64,000 bases of DNA from DAOUKH01 sp964291475 (lineage in GTDB: Bacteria > Chloroflexota > Dehalococcoidia > SHYB01), in assembly GCA_964291475.2 (NCBI GenBank), contig OZ220076.1:186001-250000 (forward strand), read 5' to 3'. This document shows positions 35,781-44,119 of this stretch, piece by piece. The position numbers were made by a program, and so were the translations under genes. The notes under the pieces are model-generated. The model was not told where the DNA came from and searched no databases. It saw nothing but the letters and a program-made list of their open reading frames with translations. Position 1 is the stretch's first letter, and the number at the start of each line of letters is the position of its first letter.

Positions 35781-36677
35781 ATGGTGACCACCGAAAAACC
35801 GAAGACGATGGGCGTCCGCTTCGCCAAAGCGGGCAAGATTCAGTATTTCGACCCCGGCGACGAGACGTTTGAGACCAACGACTACGTCGTCGGCGAGACC
35901 GCCACCGGCATCGAGATCGGCTGGGTGGTCATCGCACCCGATCAGGTGCTGATGACCAAGTTCAAGGAGACCCCACCGCCGATCGTACGGAAGGCCTCCC
36001 CCGAAGACCTGCAGGCCCGGGACCGGCTCGCCCAGCGCGCCGACCAACTCTTCCAGGAGGCCAAGTCGATCGTCCGAGAGCTGCGGCTCCCGATGAAGGT
36101 GGTGCAGGCCACCTTTTCCCTGGACGAGGCGCGGGTGGTGGTGACGTACACCGCCGAGGACCGCGTCGACTTCCGCCAACTGCTCCGCCGGCTGGGCCGC
36201 ACCGCCAACGCCAGGGTCGAGCTGCGCGAGGTGGGACCTCGTGACGAGGCCAAGGTCGTGGACGGCATCGGGCGTTGCGGCCGCACGCTCTGCTGTTCCA
36301 CCTGGCTCACCGAGTTCAGCCCGGTGACGATGAAGATGGCGAAGGAGCAGGACCTGCCGTTGAGCCCGCCCGGCCTCGCCGGCCAATGCGGCCGTCTGCG
36401 TTGCTGCCTGCGCTACGAGTACGACCAGTACCGGGAGCTCAAGCGCGGCCTTCCCAAGATCGGGGCCACCGTCAAGACGTCGCACGGCGACGCCGTCGTG
36501 GTCGTCGGCCATCCCCTGAAGCAGACCGTCACCGTGCGGCTGGAAGAGGGCGGTTGGACGGAGATTCCGATGGCGGAGATCGAGCAGGCTTCGGCGGCGC
36601 CTGCACCTCAGTCTCAGGACCGTCCGGAGGGTGAGTCGCGGCCCCGGTCGCGGCGCCGCCGGCGCCCTAGGCGATAG
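35781..36677 (+). CDS. PSP1 domain protein, YaaT/RicT family
   Basis: A 298-residue PSP1-domain protein usually encoded next to holB. It contains VGVRF-like MGVRFAKAGKIQYFDP, the PSP1 core VQATFSLDEARVVVTYTAEDRVDFRQLLRRL, and the cysteine clusters GRCGRTLCCSTWL and GQCGRLRCCLRYEYDQY, which in RicT bind an iron-sulfur cluster. It ends with an extremely basic tail (SRPRSRRRRRPRR). In Bacillus the homologue works with YlbF/YmcA on RNase Y-dependent mRNA processing. Starts 5 bp after holB. Confidence 0.9.
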   Translation: MVTTEKPKTMGVRFAKAGKIQYFDPGDETFETNDYVVGETATGIEIGWVVIAPDQVLMTKFKETPPPIVRKASPEDLQARDRLAQRADQLFQEAKSIVRELRLPMKVVQATFSLDEARVVVTYTAEDRVDFRQLLRRLGRTANARVELREVGPRDEAKVVDGIGRCGRTLCCSTWLTEFSPVTMKMAKEQDLPLSPPGLAGQCGRLRCCLRYEYDQYRELKRGLPKIGATVKTSHGDAVVVVGHPLKQTVTVRLEEGGWTEIPMAEIEQASAAPAPQSQDRPEGESRPRSRRRRRPRR

Positions 36678-37221
36678 GGACGAACTTCCGCCACTCGGCC
36701 CGGCGGTCGAGGTAGGGGATGAAGGGGTCGAAGGGTGTGCTGCGCGGCTTGTGCGGCTTGCTGAGCAGGCGCATCCCCGCCTCCTTCGGCAAACGTCCCG
36801 CCTTGCGGTGATTGCAGCGCTTGCACGCCGTCACCACGTTCTCCCACTCGTGCTTGCCGCCCCGCACGCGGGGCAGCACGTGGTCGATAGTGAGGTCGCG
36901 CGACTGCGACGCGCCGCAGTACTGGCAGTGGTGGCGATCACGGATGAAGACCTCACGCCGGGTGAGGCGCCGCACCGGCAGCGGCCGGCGCACCTGGTAG
37001 ATGAGACGGATGACCGAGGGAAGCTCGAAGGCGCGCTCCGCGGTGTGGAGGACTCCCATGCCGTTCTCTAGGAGCTCCGCCTTCCCCTTCCAGAGCAGCA
37101 CGATGGCACGGCGAACGGGGCACACGTTGAGCGGCTCATAGTTCTGGTTGAGCAGGAGCACCGGTGTCTGCGGTGTCGCCCGCCCATTGCCGTTCCGTGC
37201 TGGAAAAGGTTCCGCGTCCAT
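36667..37221 (-). CDS. HNH endonuclease
   Basis: A 184-residue HNH nuclease of the group with a leading VLLLNQNYEPLNVCPVRRAIVLL segment. Zinc Cys99 and Cys102 (CQYCG), the nuclease core Asp113-His114 (LTIDHVLPRVRGGKHEWENVV) and Cys133, Cys136 (CKRCNHRK) are present. Start is uncertain: ATG 37221 or GTG 37275 (18 more residues). Its stop overlaps the YaaT stop by 11 bp, convergent. Widespread in Actinobacteria and Chloroflexota; biological role not established. Confidence 0.88.
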   Translation of the reverse strand: MDAEPFPARNGNGRATPQTPVLLLNQNYEPLNVCPVRRAIVLLWKGKAELLENGMGVLHTAERAFELPSVIRLIYQVRRPLPVRRLTRREVFIRDRHHCQYCGASQSRDLTIDHVLPRVRGGKHEWENVVTACKRCNHRKAGRLPKEAGMRLLSKPHKPRSTPFDPFIPYLDRRAEWRKFVPIA

Positions 37222-37340
37222 CCCGAGGCAGCCATCCTCACCGAAAGCTTCTCGCGCTGGGGCGTACTCTACCACGCCCGGACAGAGAAGGGCACGGGGC
37301 TGGGAGTGGGCCGGGGGAGGCCGCCCGGGGCCGGGAAAAG

Positions 37341-37384
37341 CAGCGCCCTGCGGGCGCTCGCGCGCCTAGCGGCGCGCGCCCTCT
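37341..37384. repeat. Left half of a palindrome repeat split by IS481 element
   Basis: GCAGCGCCCTGCGGGCGC, CGCGCGCCTAGCGGCGCGCG and CCCTCT match 30729-30773, then the IS begins. The sequence resumes at 38683. Confidence 0.8.
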
Positions 37385-38682
37385 TGAAGGACCGGGCACA
37401 TGGGTGACGGTTAGACCGGGGACATAGGTAACACCTTGACGGGGGTCTTGGCGATGCGTTTGGTGTGGTCGTCGAGGAGGCCGATGAGGAGGGGGCCGAA
37501 GCGGACGGCCCAGCTGCGGTCGTCCTGCCGGACGAGGCCGACGGGCTCGCCTTTGAGGGTCTCGCTCACGTAGACCAGGTCCCCCTTCCACTTGATCTCG
37601 CCGTTGCCGCGTACCCGGCGTACCGTGACTTCGGCCTCGTAGTCCGGCGAGCCGACGCTGGCAGGATAGGGGCGAAACGAGGGCGTGTACAGGAAGGCCG
37701 GGGGGCGCTGTCCCAAGGCCTCGTGAGGGCGCTCGGTGTTGTAGCTGCGTCGGAAGCGGTCGAAGGCCTGCTGCTGACGGCGGCCGTTGGCCCTGGGCGG
37801 CGAGGCGGTTTCCGCCTTCAGGGTGCGGTGGAGGCGCTCGAGGCGTCCGTTCTGTTCGGGATGGCCCGGGGCGATGCGCTCGGGGAGGATGCCCAGCTTG
37901 ACCCACCAGACGGCCAGGGAGGAGAGGCTGCCCAAGCTGGTGCCGGCGAAGGGCGGACCGTTGTCGGTGCGGATGACCCTGGGCAGGCCGTACTCACGGA
38001 AGGCGCGCGCTAACGCGCGCCGCGTCTCCGGGCCGGTGGGGCGCTCCAGCCCGCGGCAGGCGATCAGGTAGCGGGAGGCCGCGTCCTGGACGGTGAGGGG
38101 GTCGACGCGGGCCCCGTCGCCGGTGCGGAACCAGCCCTTGAAGTCGATGGACCAGACGTCGTTGGCGTTGATGGCGTAAGCGAAGGGCTCGCTCCAAGGG
38201 GAGGTACGGCGGCGACGCTGTCGGCGCCGTACCAGGCCGGCCCGGTCGAGGATGGCGCCGGCGGTGCTGGGGGCGGGCCAGGGCACGTCGGGCTCGGTGT
38301 CGTGGAGCCAGGCGATGAGCTTCTTGGGGCCCCACAAGGGGTGGGCTCGCTTCGCCGCGATGATGCGCTCCTGCACCTCACGGCGTGTGGCGTTGGGATG
38401 ATGGTGGGGGGCGCGGCTCCGGTCGCGCAGGCCCTCCTCGCCGTACGCCTCGTACCGGCCGATCAGCTTGGAGGCAGTCTTGCGGCTGATCCCGAACTGC
38501 CGGCACAACTCGGCGATGGGTTCCTCCCCCGCCGTCCTGCGCTCAATGAACCGCAACCGTTCCGCTTCGACACTCGTCTCTTGCAGGGCAACACAACTCC
38601 TCCTTCATGGATCGCTTCCTGCAATCCTCCAGAGTGTTACCCATGTGCCCGGTTTATCTGTTACCTATCTTCCCGGTCTGTA
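37385..38682 (-). mobile_element. IS481-family insertion sequence with inverted repeats and 5-bp target duplication
   Basis: About 1.30 kb. The ends are imperfect inverted repeats of about 45 bp; each end contains the motif ACCGGG-x-ACAT-GGTAAC twice (left: 37390-37435, right: 38632-38678 on the other strand). CCTCT occurs immediately outside both ends (37380-37384 and 38683-38687), and joining the flanks rebuilds the intergenic repeat seen elsewhere intact. The single gene inside is the transposase. Confidence 0.85.
37411..38586 (-). CDS. IS481-family transposase
   Basis: DDE transposase/integrase of about 391 residues. N-terminal HTH ELCRQFGISRKTASKLIGRYEAYGEEGLRDRSRAPH, integrase core with catalytic Asp in WSIDFKGWF, Asp in RTDNGPPF and Glu in NGRLERLH. 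C-terminal beta domain: GEIKWKGDLVYVSETLKGEPVGL. The family opening (xxxETSVxxERLRF) requires starting upstream of the TTG at 38556. The frame there offers CTG (38586) or a GTT (38592) five bases after GGAGGAG, so the original start codon may be mutated. All catalytic residues are intact. Confidence 0.88.
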   Translation of the reverse strand: MQETSVEAERLRFIERRTAGEEPIAELCRQFGISRKTASKLIGRYEAYGEEGLRDRSRAPHHHPNATRREVQERIIAAKRAHPLWGPKKLIAWLHDTEPDVPWPAPSTAGAILDRAGLVRRRQRRRRTSPWSEPFAYAINANDVWSIDFKGWFRTGDGARVDPLTVQDAASRYLIACRGLERPTGPETRRALARAFREYGLPRVIRTDNGPPFAGTSLGSLSSLAVWWVKLGILPERIAPGHPEQNGRLERLHRTLKAETASPPRANGRRQQQAFDRFRRSYNTERPHEALGQRPPAFLYTPSFRPYPASVGSPDYEAEVTVRRVRGNGEIKWKGDLVYVSETLKGEPVGLVRQDDRSWAVRFGPLLIGLLDDHTKRIAKTPVKVLPMSPV

Positions 38683-38842
38683 CCTCTCTCTAATCTCCCC
38701 CAGAGGGGAGAGGCCGGAAGGGAGGGGAGAAGACCCCGCCCGCACCCCTGGGCAACCACGAGGGTTGCCCCTACATGGATGATCGGCCGGCGGCGTCGCC
38801 GGTTACGCAAAGGCCTCCAAGGTCTCTAGAGAGGGAGGCTGC
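38683..38842. repeat. Right half of the split repeat plus GGGCAACC hairpin module
   Basis: CCTCTCTCTAATCTCCCCCAGAGGGGAGAGGCCGG resumes the module broken by the IS. A perfect GGGCAACC/GGTTGCCC hairpin spans 38750-38770, then CTACATGGATG and a GTCTCTAGAGAGGGAGG close. Confidence 0.8.
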
Positions 38843-38848
38843 CGCGCG

Positions 38849-38902
38849 CTATGAATCCAGGCGTTCGACCTCGCGGACGGCTTGGCCGAAGTCGCCGGGG
38901 AT
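38849..38902 (-). repeat. Detached second copy of the cvpA 3' end
   Basis: These 54 bp repeat the last 54 bp of cvpA (39265-39318) in the same orientation, including the stop. Both encode IPGDFGQAVREVERLDS; the differences I see are synonymous third-position changes (e.g. GAT TCA versus GAC TCG). Similarity ends abruptly on the inner side. Confidence 0.85.
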
Positions 38903-38939
38903 CTCTTCACGTCCGACATCCTAGCCAAGTAGCAAAGGT

Positions 38940-39224
38940 CTACGGCTGCCGCGCGGCGAGCCGCGCAGCCCTGTCCCGAATGTCTTGGGGCACTCTTCCC
39001 GAGTCTCTGACTCTCGCTAGAGCATCCTTTGCCCGGCCGGCTTGGATGATGCTGCGGCTGTGGCTTGTGCGTGACTGACAGGCCTTCCAGGTGTACCCGC
39101 ACTCTTGCCTTAGCCGTTCGGCTACCGCTTGGTTCGATAGTGGGCCCTTGAACAGGTCAAAGTAGGTGACGAAGCACTCCTTGCCCACTGACTGAAGAGC
39201 TCGTTCTAGCTGTCGGTCGTCCAC
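38940..39224 (-). CDS. Hypothetical protein, 94 residues
   Basis: Not recognised. From GTG 39224 with GAGGG upstream: MDDRQLERALQSVGKECFV, a helical AVAERLRQECGYTWKACQSRTSHSRSI segment with a possible helix-turn-helix feel, and a basic ARVRDSGRVPQDIRDRAARLAARQP tail. Codon use is less GC-extreme than neighbours. It lies on a segment bracketed by two copies of the cvpA 3' end, suggesting it arrived by insertion. Confidence 0.55.
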   Translation of the reverse strand: MDDRQLERALQSVGKECFVTYFDLFKGPLSNQAVAERLRQECGYTWKACQSRTSHSRSIIQAGRAKDALARVRDSGRVPQDIRDRAARLAARQP

Positions 39225-39264
39225 GCCGCTGCCCTCATGGCTCTCTACACTACCGGCGTAGAGG

Positions 39265-39810
39265 CTACGAGTCGAGGCGTTCGACCTCGCGGACGGCCTG
39301 GCCGAAGTCGCCGGGGATGAGGCCGAGCGCCGAGGCGGGAAGCTGGTCGTAGATGTCCAGGTAGGCGGGGGTGAAGGCGGACTCGGTAAGCGTATCCACC
39401 ATACCGGTCCGGATGTCGGACTCGGGGACCAGCACCGCCAGGCGGGCGAGGGCGACCACGAGCAGCGCTCCCAGGACGAAGCCGCCCACGGCTCCCAGCG
39501 CGCCGCCTCCCCAGCTATCGACCCAGCCGAGCTTGGCCTTGTCCAGCGTCGTCCGCATGAGATGCCCGGCGATCTGTACGAGGATGAAGACGACGGCCCC
39601 GATGATCCCGTAGGCCGCCACGGTGGCGATCGAGTCGCTGCCCACGCTGCCGGTGAGGGCGCCCGCCAGCGGCTCGCTCACCTGCGCGGCCACGATACCG
39701 GCGGCGAAGACTCCCAAGACGATGAGCAGCGACTTCAGCAGTCCCAGCTTCCATCCCACGAAGGCCAGGACGACGATCGCGACGGTGATGACGATGTCGA
39801 GCCAGTTCAT
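39265..39810 (-). CDS. CvpA family membrane protein
   Basis: A 181-residue CvpA/colicin V production-like protein with about four membrane spans (residues 5-40, 60-85, 95-125). The opening NWLDIVITVAIVVLAFVGWKLGLLKSLL and GWVDSWGGGALGAVGGFVLGALLVV (the R/D-x-x-x-G-x-x-x-G type repeat) are typical. A short amphipathic C-terminal tail ends in REVERLDS. ATGA overlap with the upstream protease-like lipoprotein gene implies cotranslation. Confidence 0.85.
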   Translation of the reverse strand: MNWLDIVITVAIVVLAFVGWKLGLLKSLLIVLGVFAAGIVAAQVSEPLAGALTGSVGSDSIATVAAYGIIGAVVFILVQIAGHLMRTTLDKAKLGWVDSWGGGALGAVGGFVLGALLVVALARLAVLVPESDIRTGMVDTLTESAFTPAYLDIYDQLPASALGLIPGDFGQAVREVERLDS

Positions 39811-41301
39811 GACGGTGTGAATCCTGGGAACGCGCCGAGCGCGGTCTCGGCCGTTTCGGCTTCCGTGGCAATAATCAGCAGGGTCTGGTCGCCCACCATG
39901 TGGATGGCGTGCATCGCGCCCCGGAGGATGCCGGACGCGGCGGCGGACTCTTCGGCGATGTCCCCGGCGCCAAGCCCGTAGAGCAGTTCGGTGTAGCCCT
40001 CGAAGAACTCGTCGGCGTCGGCCTCGGAGTCCCACGCGGCGAGCATGACGATGAGCTCGGCACCGTCCGGGCCGGCGTAGTAGGCGTAGCGGTCGCCGCC
40101 CCAGCCCTCCGCGGCCTGCTGCACCGCGCCCTCTTCGAGCGCCGTTTGCAGGAGGAGTATCACCCCGAACTCGCCGACGACGTCGTCATCCTTCGATTCC
40201 CAACCCTCGCCCAGCACGGCAGCAAGTTCCGGCAGCGACACCTCGACCGGGGCCTCCTCCGTGAAGTACTTGTCGGGGTGGAGGATCTGCTCCGTCGACT
40301 GAGGCGGGTTGCTGAAGGCGCGGTCGACCGCCTCCCAACCGCCGGAACGGAAGAGCGCGCCCACGAAGCGTGGGCCGGCAACATAGGGAAAGATGAGGGA
40401 GTCGCTGACCGCCGCGGGGACGTCGGACCTCTCCGGCAAGGAGTTCACGGTCCTCAGGATCTCGCTCCGCCTTGAAAGGAGATGGTCCTGGAAGTACACC
40501 TGCTGCACAAGCGACGCATCGCCTTCGATAAGCGACGTCAGCGCCGTGTCGGCGTCGGAATTGTCCTTGACCGCCTCCTCCAGCGCGTCGATGTCGTGCG
40601 TGCCGTACTGGAGCGCGTGGACGTATTCGTGGGCGTAGACGAGCTCCGCGTACGCGCCCAAACCGTCGCCGCTCTGGACCACCACGATTCTGTCCTTGCT
40701 CGGCTGGAAGAAGCCGACCACGGAGGCCTGGTACGACTCGGTGTAGGCATCGGCGAGGCTGTCCTCCGGCCCGATGAGGCCGAGCAGCTTCCAGACGCGC
40801 TCAGCCACCTCGGTCTCCTCACCGAAGGTCAAGAGACCCGCGATGATGTCGGCCAGGTCCTCTGGGGAGACGAACTCCCGAACAAGGTCGCCCGTTTCGG
40901 TCAGCCCGCGCTCCTCGCTGACGCGCCGCTCGATTTCGGCGATCACCTCCTCCAGGCCGGGCACGGGGGTCGCGGGCTCGGTGGGCGCGGGAGTAGGGGT
41001 TGGCGCGGGTGTGGCCGTTGGAACCGGCGTTGACGTCGGGGGAACGGGCGTTGGCGTCGGCGGGCGAGAGGTTGGAGTGGCGGTAGGGGCGGCCGTGGCC
41101 GTTGGGACGAGAGTCGGCGTCGGAGCGGGCGTGGCGGTCGGCGACAGCGCCACGGTCGGCGCGGGGGTGTGCGTCGGGGTCACGGGCGGCGTGGATGTGG
41201 GAGCGGGCGTCGGAGGCGGCAGTCGAGCATGCGCCGACCACGAGCGCGAGGACGACCAACGGGGCCGCCAGTCTCAGGAAGAACGGTCGTGAACGAGGCA
41301 A
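39807..41301 (-). CDS. Metallopeptidase-like lipoprotein with Thr/Pro linker (frameshifted)
   Basis: TTG start at 41301 behind AGGGAG gives MPRSRPFFLR and a hydrophobic segment ending in the lipobox LVVGAC (Cys25). One extra base near 41214 then breaks the frame; repaired, a 90-residue Pro/Thr linker follows. The globular part carries YAHEYVHALQYGTHDID, an HExxH zinc-peptidase signature, with a downstream IEGDASLVQQVYF that supplies a plausible Glu ligand. The last third contains YYAGPDGAELIVMLAAWDSEADADEF, a DUF-like repeat domain. Probably an exported, membrane-anchored zinc peptidase; target unknown. Coupled to cvpA. Confidence 0.75.
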
Positions 41302-41475
41302 GCCGACTCCCTTCAAGACGACCGCGTAGGGCCTTCGCAACGCATGGGCCGCGCCGCCGGATCGCGGGGCATGGACACGCTCGCGCCGGCGCTGGCGCTC
41401 CTACCATTGTACGCCCCGGCTGCGTTTTCCGGCGCGTCATGGCTCGTGTAAGCTAGGCCTTCCCGGAGGCCGTCG

Positions 41476-42642
41476 ATGGACTTCACCTTCACCGCCGAAC
41501 AAGAGTCCTTTCGTCAAGAGATACGAGATTTCCTGGCCCAAGAGATGCCTCCAGACTGGTGCGGCCGCTCATTCGTGTGGCAGACGGAGGACGAATGGCG
41601 GGTCGCCCGCGGCTTCGACAAGAAGCTCGGTGAAAGGGGCTGGCTTACCCTCCCCTGGCCCAAGGAATACGGCGGCGGCGACCTCTCGCCGGTCGACCAA
41701 CTCGTCTTTCAGGAAGAGATGGCCTACGCCCGCGCCCCCAACGGCGGCGGGTGGGCCCACGGGCCGGTCTTCGTCGGCCCCACCGTCATTCACTACGGGA
41801 GCGAGGAGCAGAAGCGGCGTTTTCTTCCCCCCATCTCCACGGGCGAGGAGATCTGGTGCCAGGGCTTCTCAGAGCCGGTGGCGGGCTCCGACCTCGCCGG
41901 CCTCGAGACCAGCGCCATCGCCGACGGGGACGAGTACGTCATCAACGGCATGAAGCACCTCGTGGGCCAGGGGCAGCGGGCAGAGTGGTGCATCCTCGCC
42001 GCCCGCACCGACCCCGACGCGCCGAAGCACAAGGGCGTTAGCCTGCTCATCATGGACATGCACCTGCCCGGCGTCGAGGTCGAGTTGATGCCCACCCTGC
42101 CGCGGCACGGCGCCCAGTCGCGGATCATCATGAAGGACGTGCGCGTCCCCAAGAATATGCTCGTCGGGGAGCGCGGCCGCGGCTTCTACCAGATGATGAC
42201 CACGATGGATTACGAGCGGAACCGCATCGCCCACGCCGTCGAAGCGAACCGGGTGCTCGACGACCTTTATGCCTACGCTACCGAGCACGGCATGCTCCGC
42301 GACCCCGTCGCCCGGCACCGGCTCGCCGACCGGAAGATCGAGGCGAAGGTGGCGATACTGCTGAACTACCGTGTCGCCTGGCTTCAGGGGCAAGGGCAGG
42401 TCCCCAACTTCGAAGCGTCCATCGGCAAAATGATGACGGAGGAGCTGCGGCAGCGCGTCGGCGTCACCGCCATGCAGACCCTCGGGCTCTTCTGCCAGCC
42501 GATTCTCAACGAGCCTCACGCGGCCCAAGGCGGAGACTTGAACGACTTCTTCCTGAGCACGGTGTCGTCGACGATCCTCGGCGGCTCCTCCGAGGTGCAG
42601 CGCAACATCATCGCCACGCGGGGGTTGGGTCTGCCCCGGTAG
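41476..42642 (+). CDS. Acyl-CoA dehydrogenase
   Basis: A 388-residue flavin acyl-CoA dehydrogenase. MDFTFTAEQESFRQEIRDFL at the start, CQGFSEPVAGSDLAGLETSA (FAD contact), the middle beta-domain VINGMKHLVGQGQRAEW, GERGRGFYQMMTTMDYERNRIA, and the C-terminal STILGGSSEVQRNIIATRGLGLPR. It oxidises an acyl-CoA to an enoyl-CoA; the chain preference is unknown. AGGCC-type weak ribosome site; monocistronic by spacing. Confidence 0.93.
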   Translation: MDFTFTAEQESFRQEIRDFLAQEMPPDWCGRSFVWQTEDEWRVARGFDKKLGERGWLTLPWPKEYGGGDLSPVDQLVFQEEMAYARAPNGGGWAHGPVFVGPTVIHYGSEEQKRRFLPPISTGEEIWCQGFSEPVAGSDLAGLETSAIADGDEYVINGMKHLVGQGQRAEWCILAARTDPDAPKHKGVSLLIMDMHLPGVEVELMPTLPRHGAQSRIIMKDVRVPKNMLVGERGRGFYQMMTTMDYERNRIAHAVEANRVLDDLYAYATEHGMLRDPVARHRLADRKIEAKVAILLNYRVAWLQGQGQVPNFEASIGKMMTEELRQRVGVTAMQTLGLFCQPILNEPHAAQGGDLNDFFLSTVSSTILGGSSEVQRNIIATRGLGLPR

Positions 42643-42656
42643 GCGCGGCGTCCCTT

Positions 42657-42971
42657 CTAGGACGCTTCGGCGAGATCATGCGGCTGGATGTTGTCGAGCT
42701 GCTCCGCCTCGGCGCGTTGGGCATGGTAGAGATCCCAACGGAGCTGCAGGTCCATCCAGAAGCCTGGGGAGGTGCCGAGGAACTTCGAGAGCCGCAAGGC
42801 GGTGCTGGGAGTGACCCCGCGCCTCCCACGGACGACTTCGTTGACGCGCTGGTAGGGAACACGGATCGCGCTTGCCAAAACGCGCTGGGTCATACCCAGT
42901 GGTAGGAGGAACTCCTCCTGCAGCATCTCGCCGGGATGTGTCGGCTCGCGATGGGTTGGAATGCGGATCAT
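42657..42971 (-). CDS. higA: HigA-type antitoxin, XRE family
   Basis: A 104-residue HigA-like antitoxin: THPGEMLQEEFLLPLGMTQRVLASAIRVPYQRVNEVVRGRRGVTPSTALRLSKFLGTSPGFWMDLQLRWDLYHA, with the HTH at MTQRVLASAIRVPYQRVNEVV. ATG at 42971 with AGGGGAAG. The usual partner HigB would be just upstream on this strand, but only 51 bp separate it from yraN, so no toxin is present: orphan. Confidence 0.88.
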   Translation of the reverse strand: MIRIPTHREPTHPGEMLQEEFLLPLGMTQRVLASAIRVPYQRVNEVVRGRRGVTPSTALRLSKFLGTSPGFWMDLQLRWDLYHAQRAEAEQLDNIQPHDLAEAS

Positions 42972-43022
42972 GCTTCCCCTCCCCTCCAATGATAGTCGGC
43001 CATTACGACGTCGGCTTGCCGC

Positions 43023-43394
43023 CTAGCCGCCGTCCACGGCGTTGCGGTGGACCTCGATGCGGGAGACGCGGCCGCGCCGGTCGACCTCGACGGCTACGAC
43101 GTCGATTCGCCAGCGGTCGGCCCATTCGGGGTGGGCCTCGGCGTACTCATGGCCGAGGTCGATGAGTTTCTCGGCCTTGGCCTCGGTGATCGACTCCTCG
43201 GGGTTGCCGAAGCGGTCGCCCCGCTTGGTACGCACCTCGACAAGGGCAAGTACGCCGCCTTCCTCGGCCACGATGTCGATCTCGCCGGAGGGGAGGCGGG
43301 CGTTGACCTCGACGATGCGGTAGCCGGCTTTCTGCAGGTGGGTGCGGGCGTACCGCTCGCCGAAGGCGCCGAGGGCGATCCGGCCGTCGCTCAT
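43023..43394 (-). CDS. yraN: UPF0102/YraN family protein
   Basis: A 123-residue restriction-endonuclease-like fold protein. Signature: LGAFGERYARTHLQKAGYRIVEVNAR, SGEIDIVAEEGGVLALVEVRTK, then RIDVVAVEVD. The E-x-D...E-x-R residues form the putative nuclease site. Function unproven; often beside rnhB. ATG overlaps the rnhB stop (ATGA). Confidence 0.93.
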   Translation of the reverse strand: MSDGRIALGAFGERYARTHLQKAGYRIVEVNARLPSGEIDIVAEEGGVLALVEVRTKRGDRFGNPEESITEAKAEKLIDLGHEYAEAHPEWADRWRIDVVAVEVDRRGRVSRIEVHRNAVDGG

Positions 43395-44119
43395 ATGAGT
43401 TTCGGCTGGAGGAGCTGCGTTCGGAGTGGTTCGAAGCGCCGCCGGTGAATGTCGCAGGGCCCCCGCTCGCGGAGGCTGCGCAGGTGCTCCGCGGTGGCGT
43501 AGCCCTTGTTGCGGTCGAAGCCGTAGCCGGGGTATCGCTCGTGCATCTCCGCCATCAGACGGTCGCGGGCCACCTTGGCCACGATCGAGGCCGCGGCGAT
43601 GGAGCCGCACAGGGCGTCGCCCCGGATGATCGACTTCACGGCAAGCCCCGGCTCGGTCAACTCGACGGCGTCGACGAGCAGCGCGTCGGGCCGCGGGGCG
43701 AGGCCGCCGACCGCCTGGCACATGGCGCGCCGGGTGGCGGCGACGATGCCCGCCTCGTCGATGTAGGCCGGGGAACAGAGGCCGACGCTCCACGCCAATG
43801 CAGTCTCCGTGATGACTTCGTAGACGGCCTCGCGCTGCGCCGCGGTGAGCTTCTTGCTGTCGTTCAGCAGATCGCGGGGGTCGGCGTTCTTCTTGCGGGT
43901 CAGGCGCCGGCGGCGGCGCTTGAGCCAGTCGAAGGGGAGGATCACCGCGCCGGCCATGACGGGCCCGGCGAGCGGGCCGCGGCCCACCTCGTCGACGCCG
44001 GCCACGAGTGTCAGGCCCTCGGCGTGAAGGCGGAGCTCTTCCTGGAAGCCGGGGCGTGTTGGGCGCTTGGAGCGCGGAGCGGGCTTCCTCCCGTTTGCCG
44101 TTTTCGCGCCGCCCTTCAC
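43391..44119 (-). CDS. rnhB: Ribonuclease HII
   Basis: A 242-residue type 2 RNase H that removes RNA from RNA-DNA hybrids. VAGVDEVGRGPLAGPVMAGAVIL carries Asp-Glu-(Val)-Gly-Arg-Gly; further catalytic Asp in LLVDAVEL and in IVAKVARDRLMAEM. A basic Pro/Arg N-terminal extension (KPAPRSKRPTRPG) precedes the core and a KRRRRRLTRKK insert is unusual. Overlaps DinB gene by 4 bp and yraN by 4 bp. Confidence 0.94.
   Translation of the reverse strand: MKGGAKTANGRKPAPRSKRPTRPGFQEELRLHAEGLTLVAGVDEVGRGPLAGPVMAGAVILPFDWLKRRRRRLTRKKNADPRDLLNDSKKLTAAQREAVYEVITETALAWSVGLCSPAYIDEAGIVAATRRAMCQAVGGLAPRPDALLVDAVELTEPGLAVKSIIRGDALCGSIAAASIVAKVARDRLMAEMHERYPGYGFDRNKGYATAEHLRSLRERGPCDIHRRRFEPLRTQLLQPKLI

Noticed and set aside
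42972..43022. A HigB toxin partner for HigA
   Set aside because: Only about 50 bp are free upstream of higA; no toxin-sized frame exists on either side.
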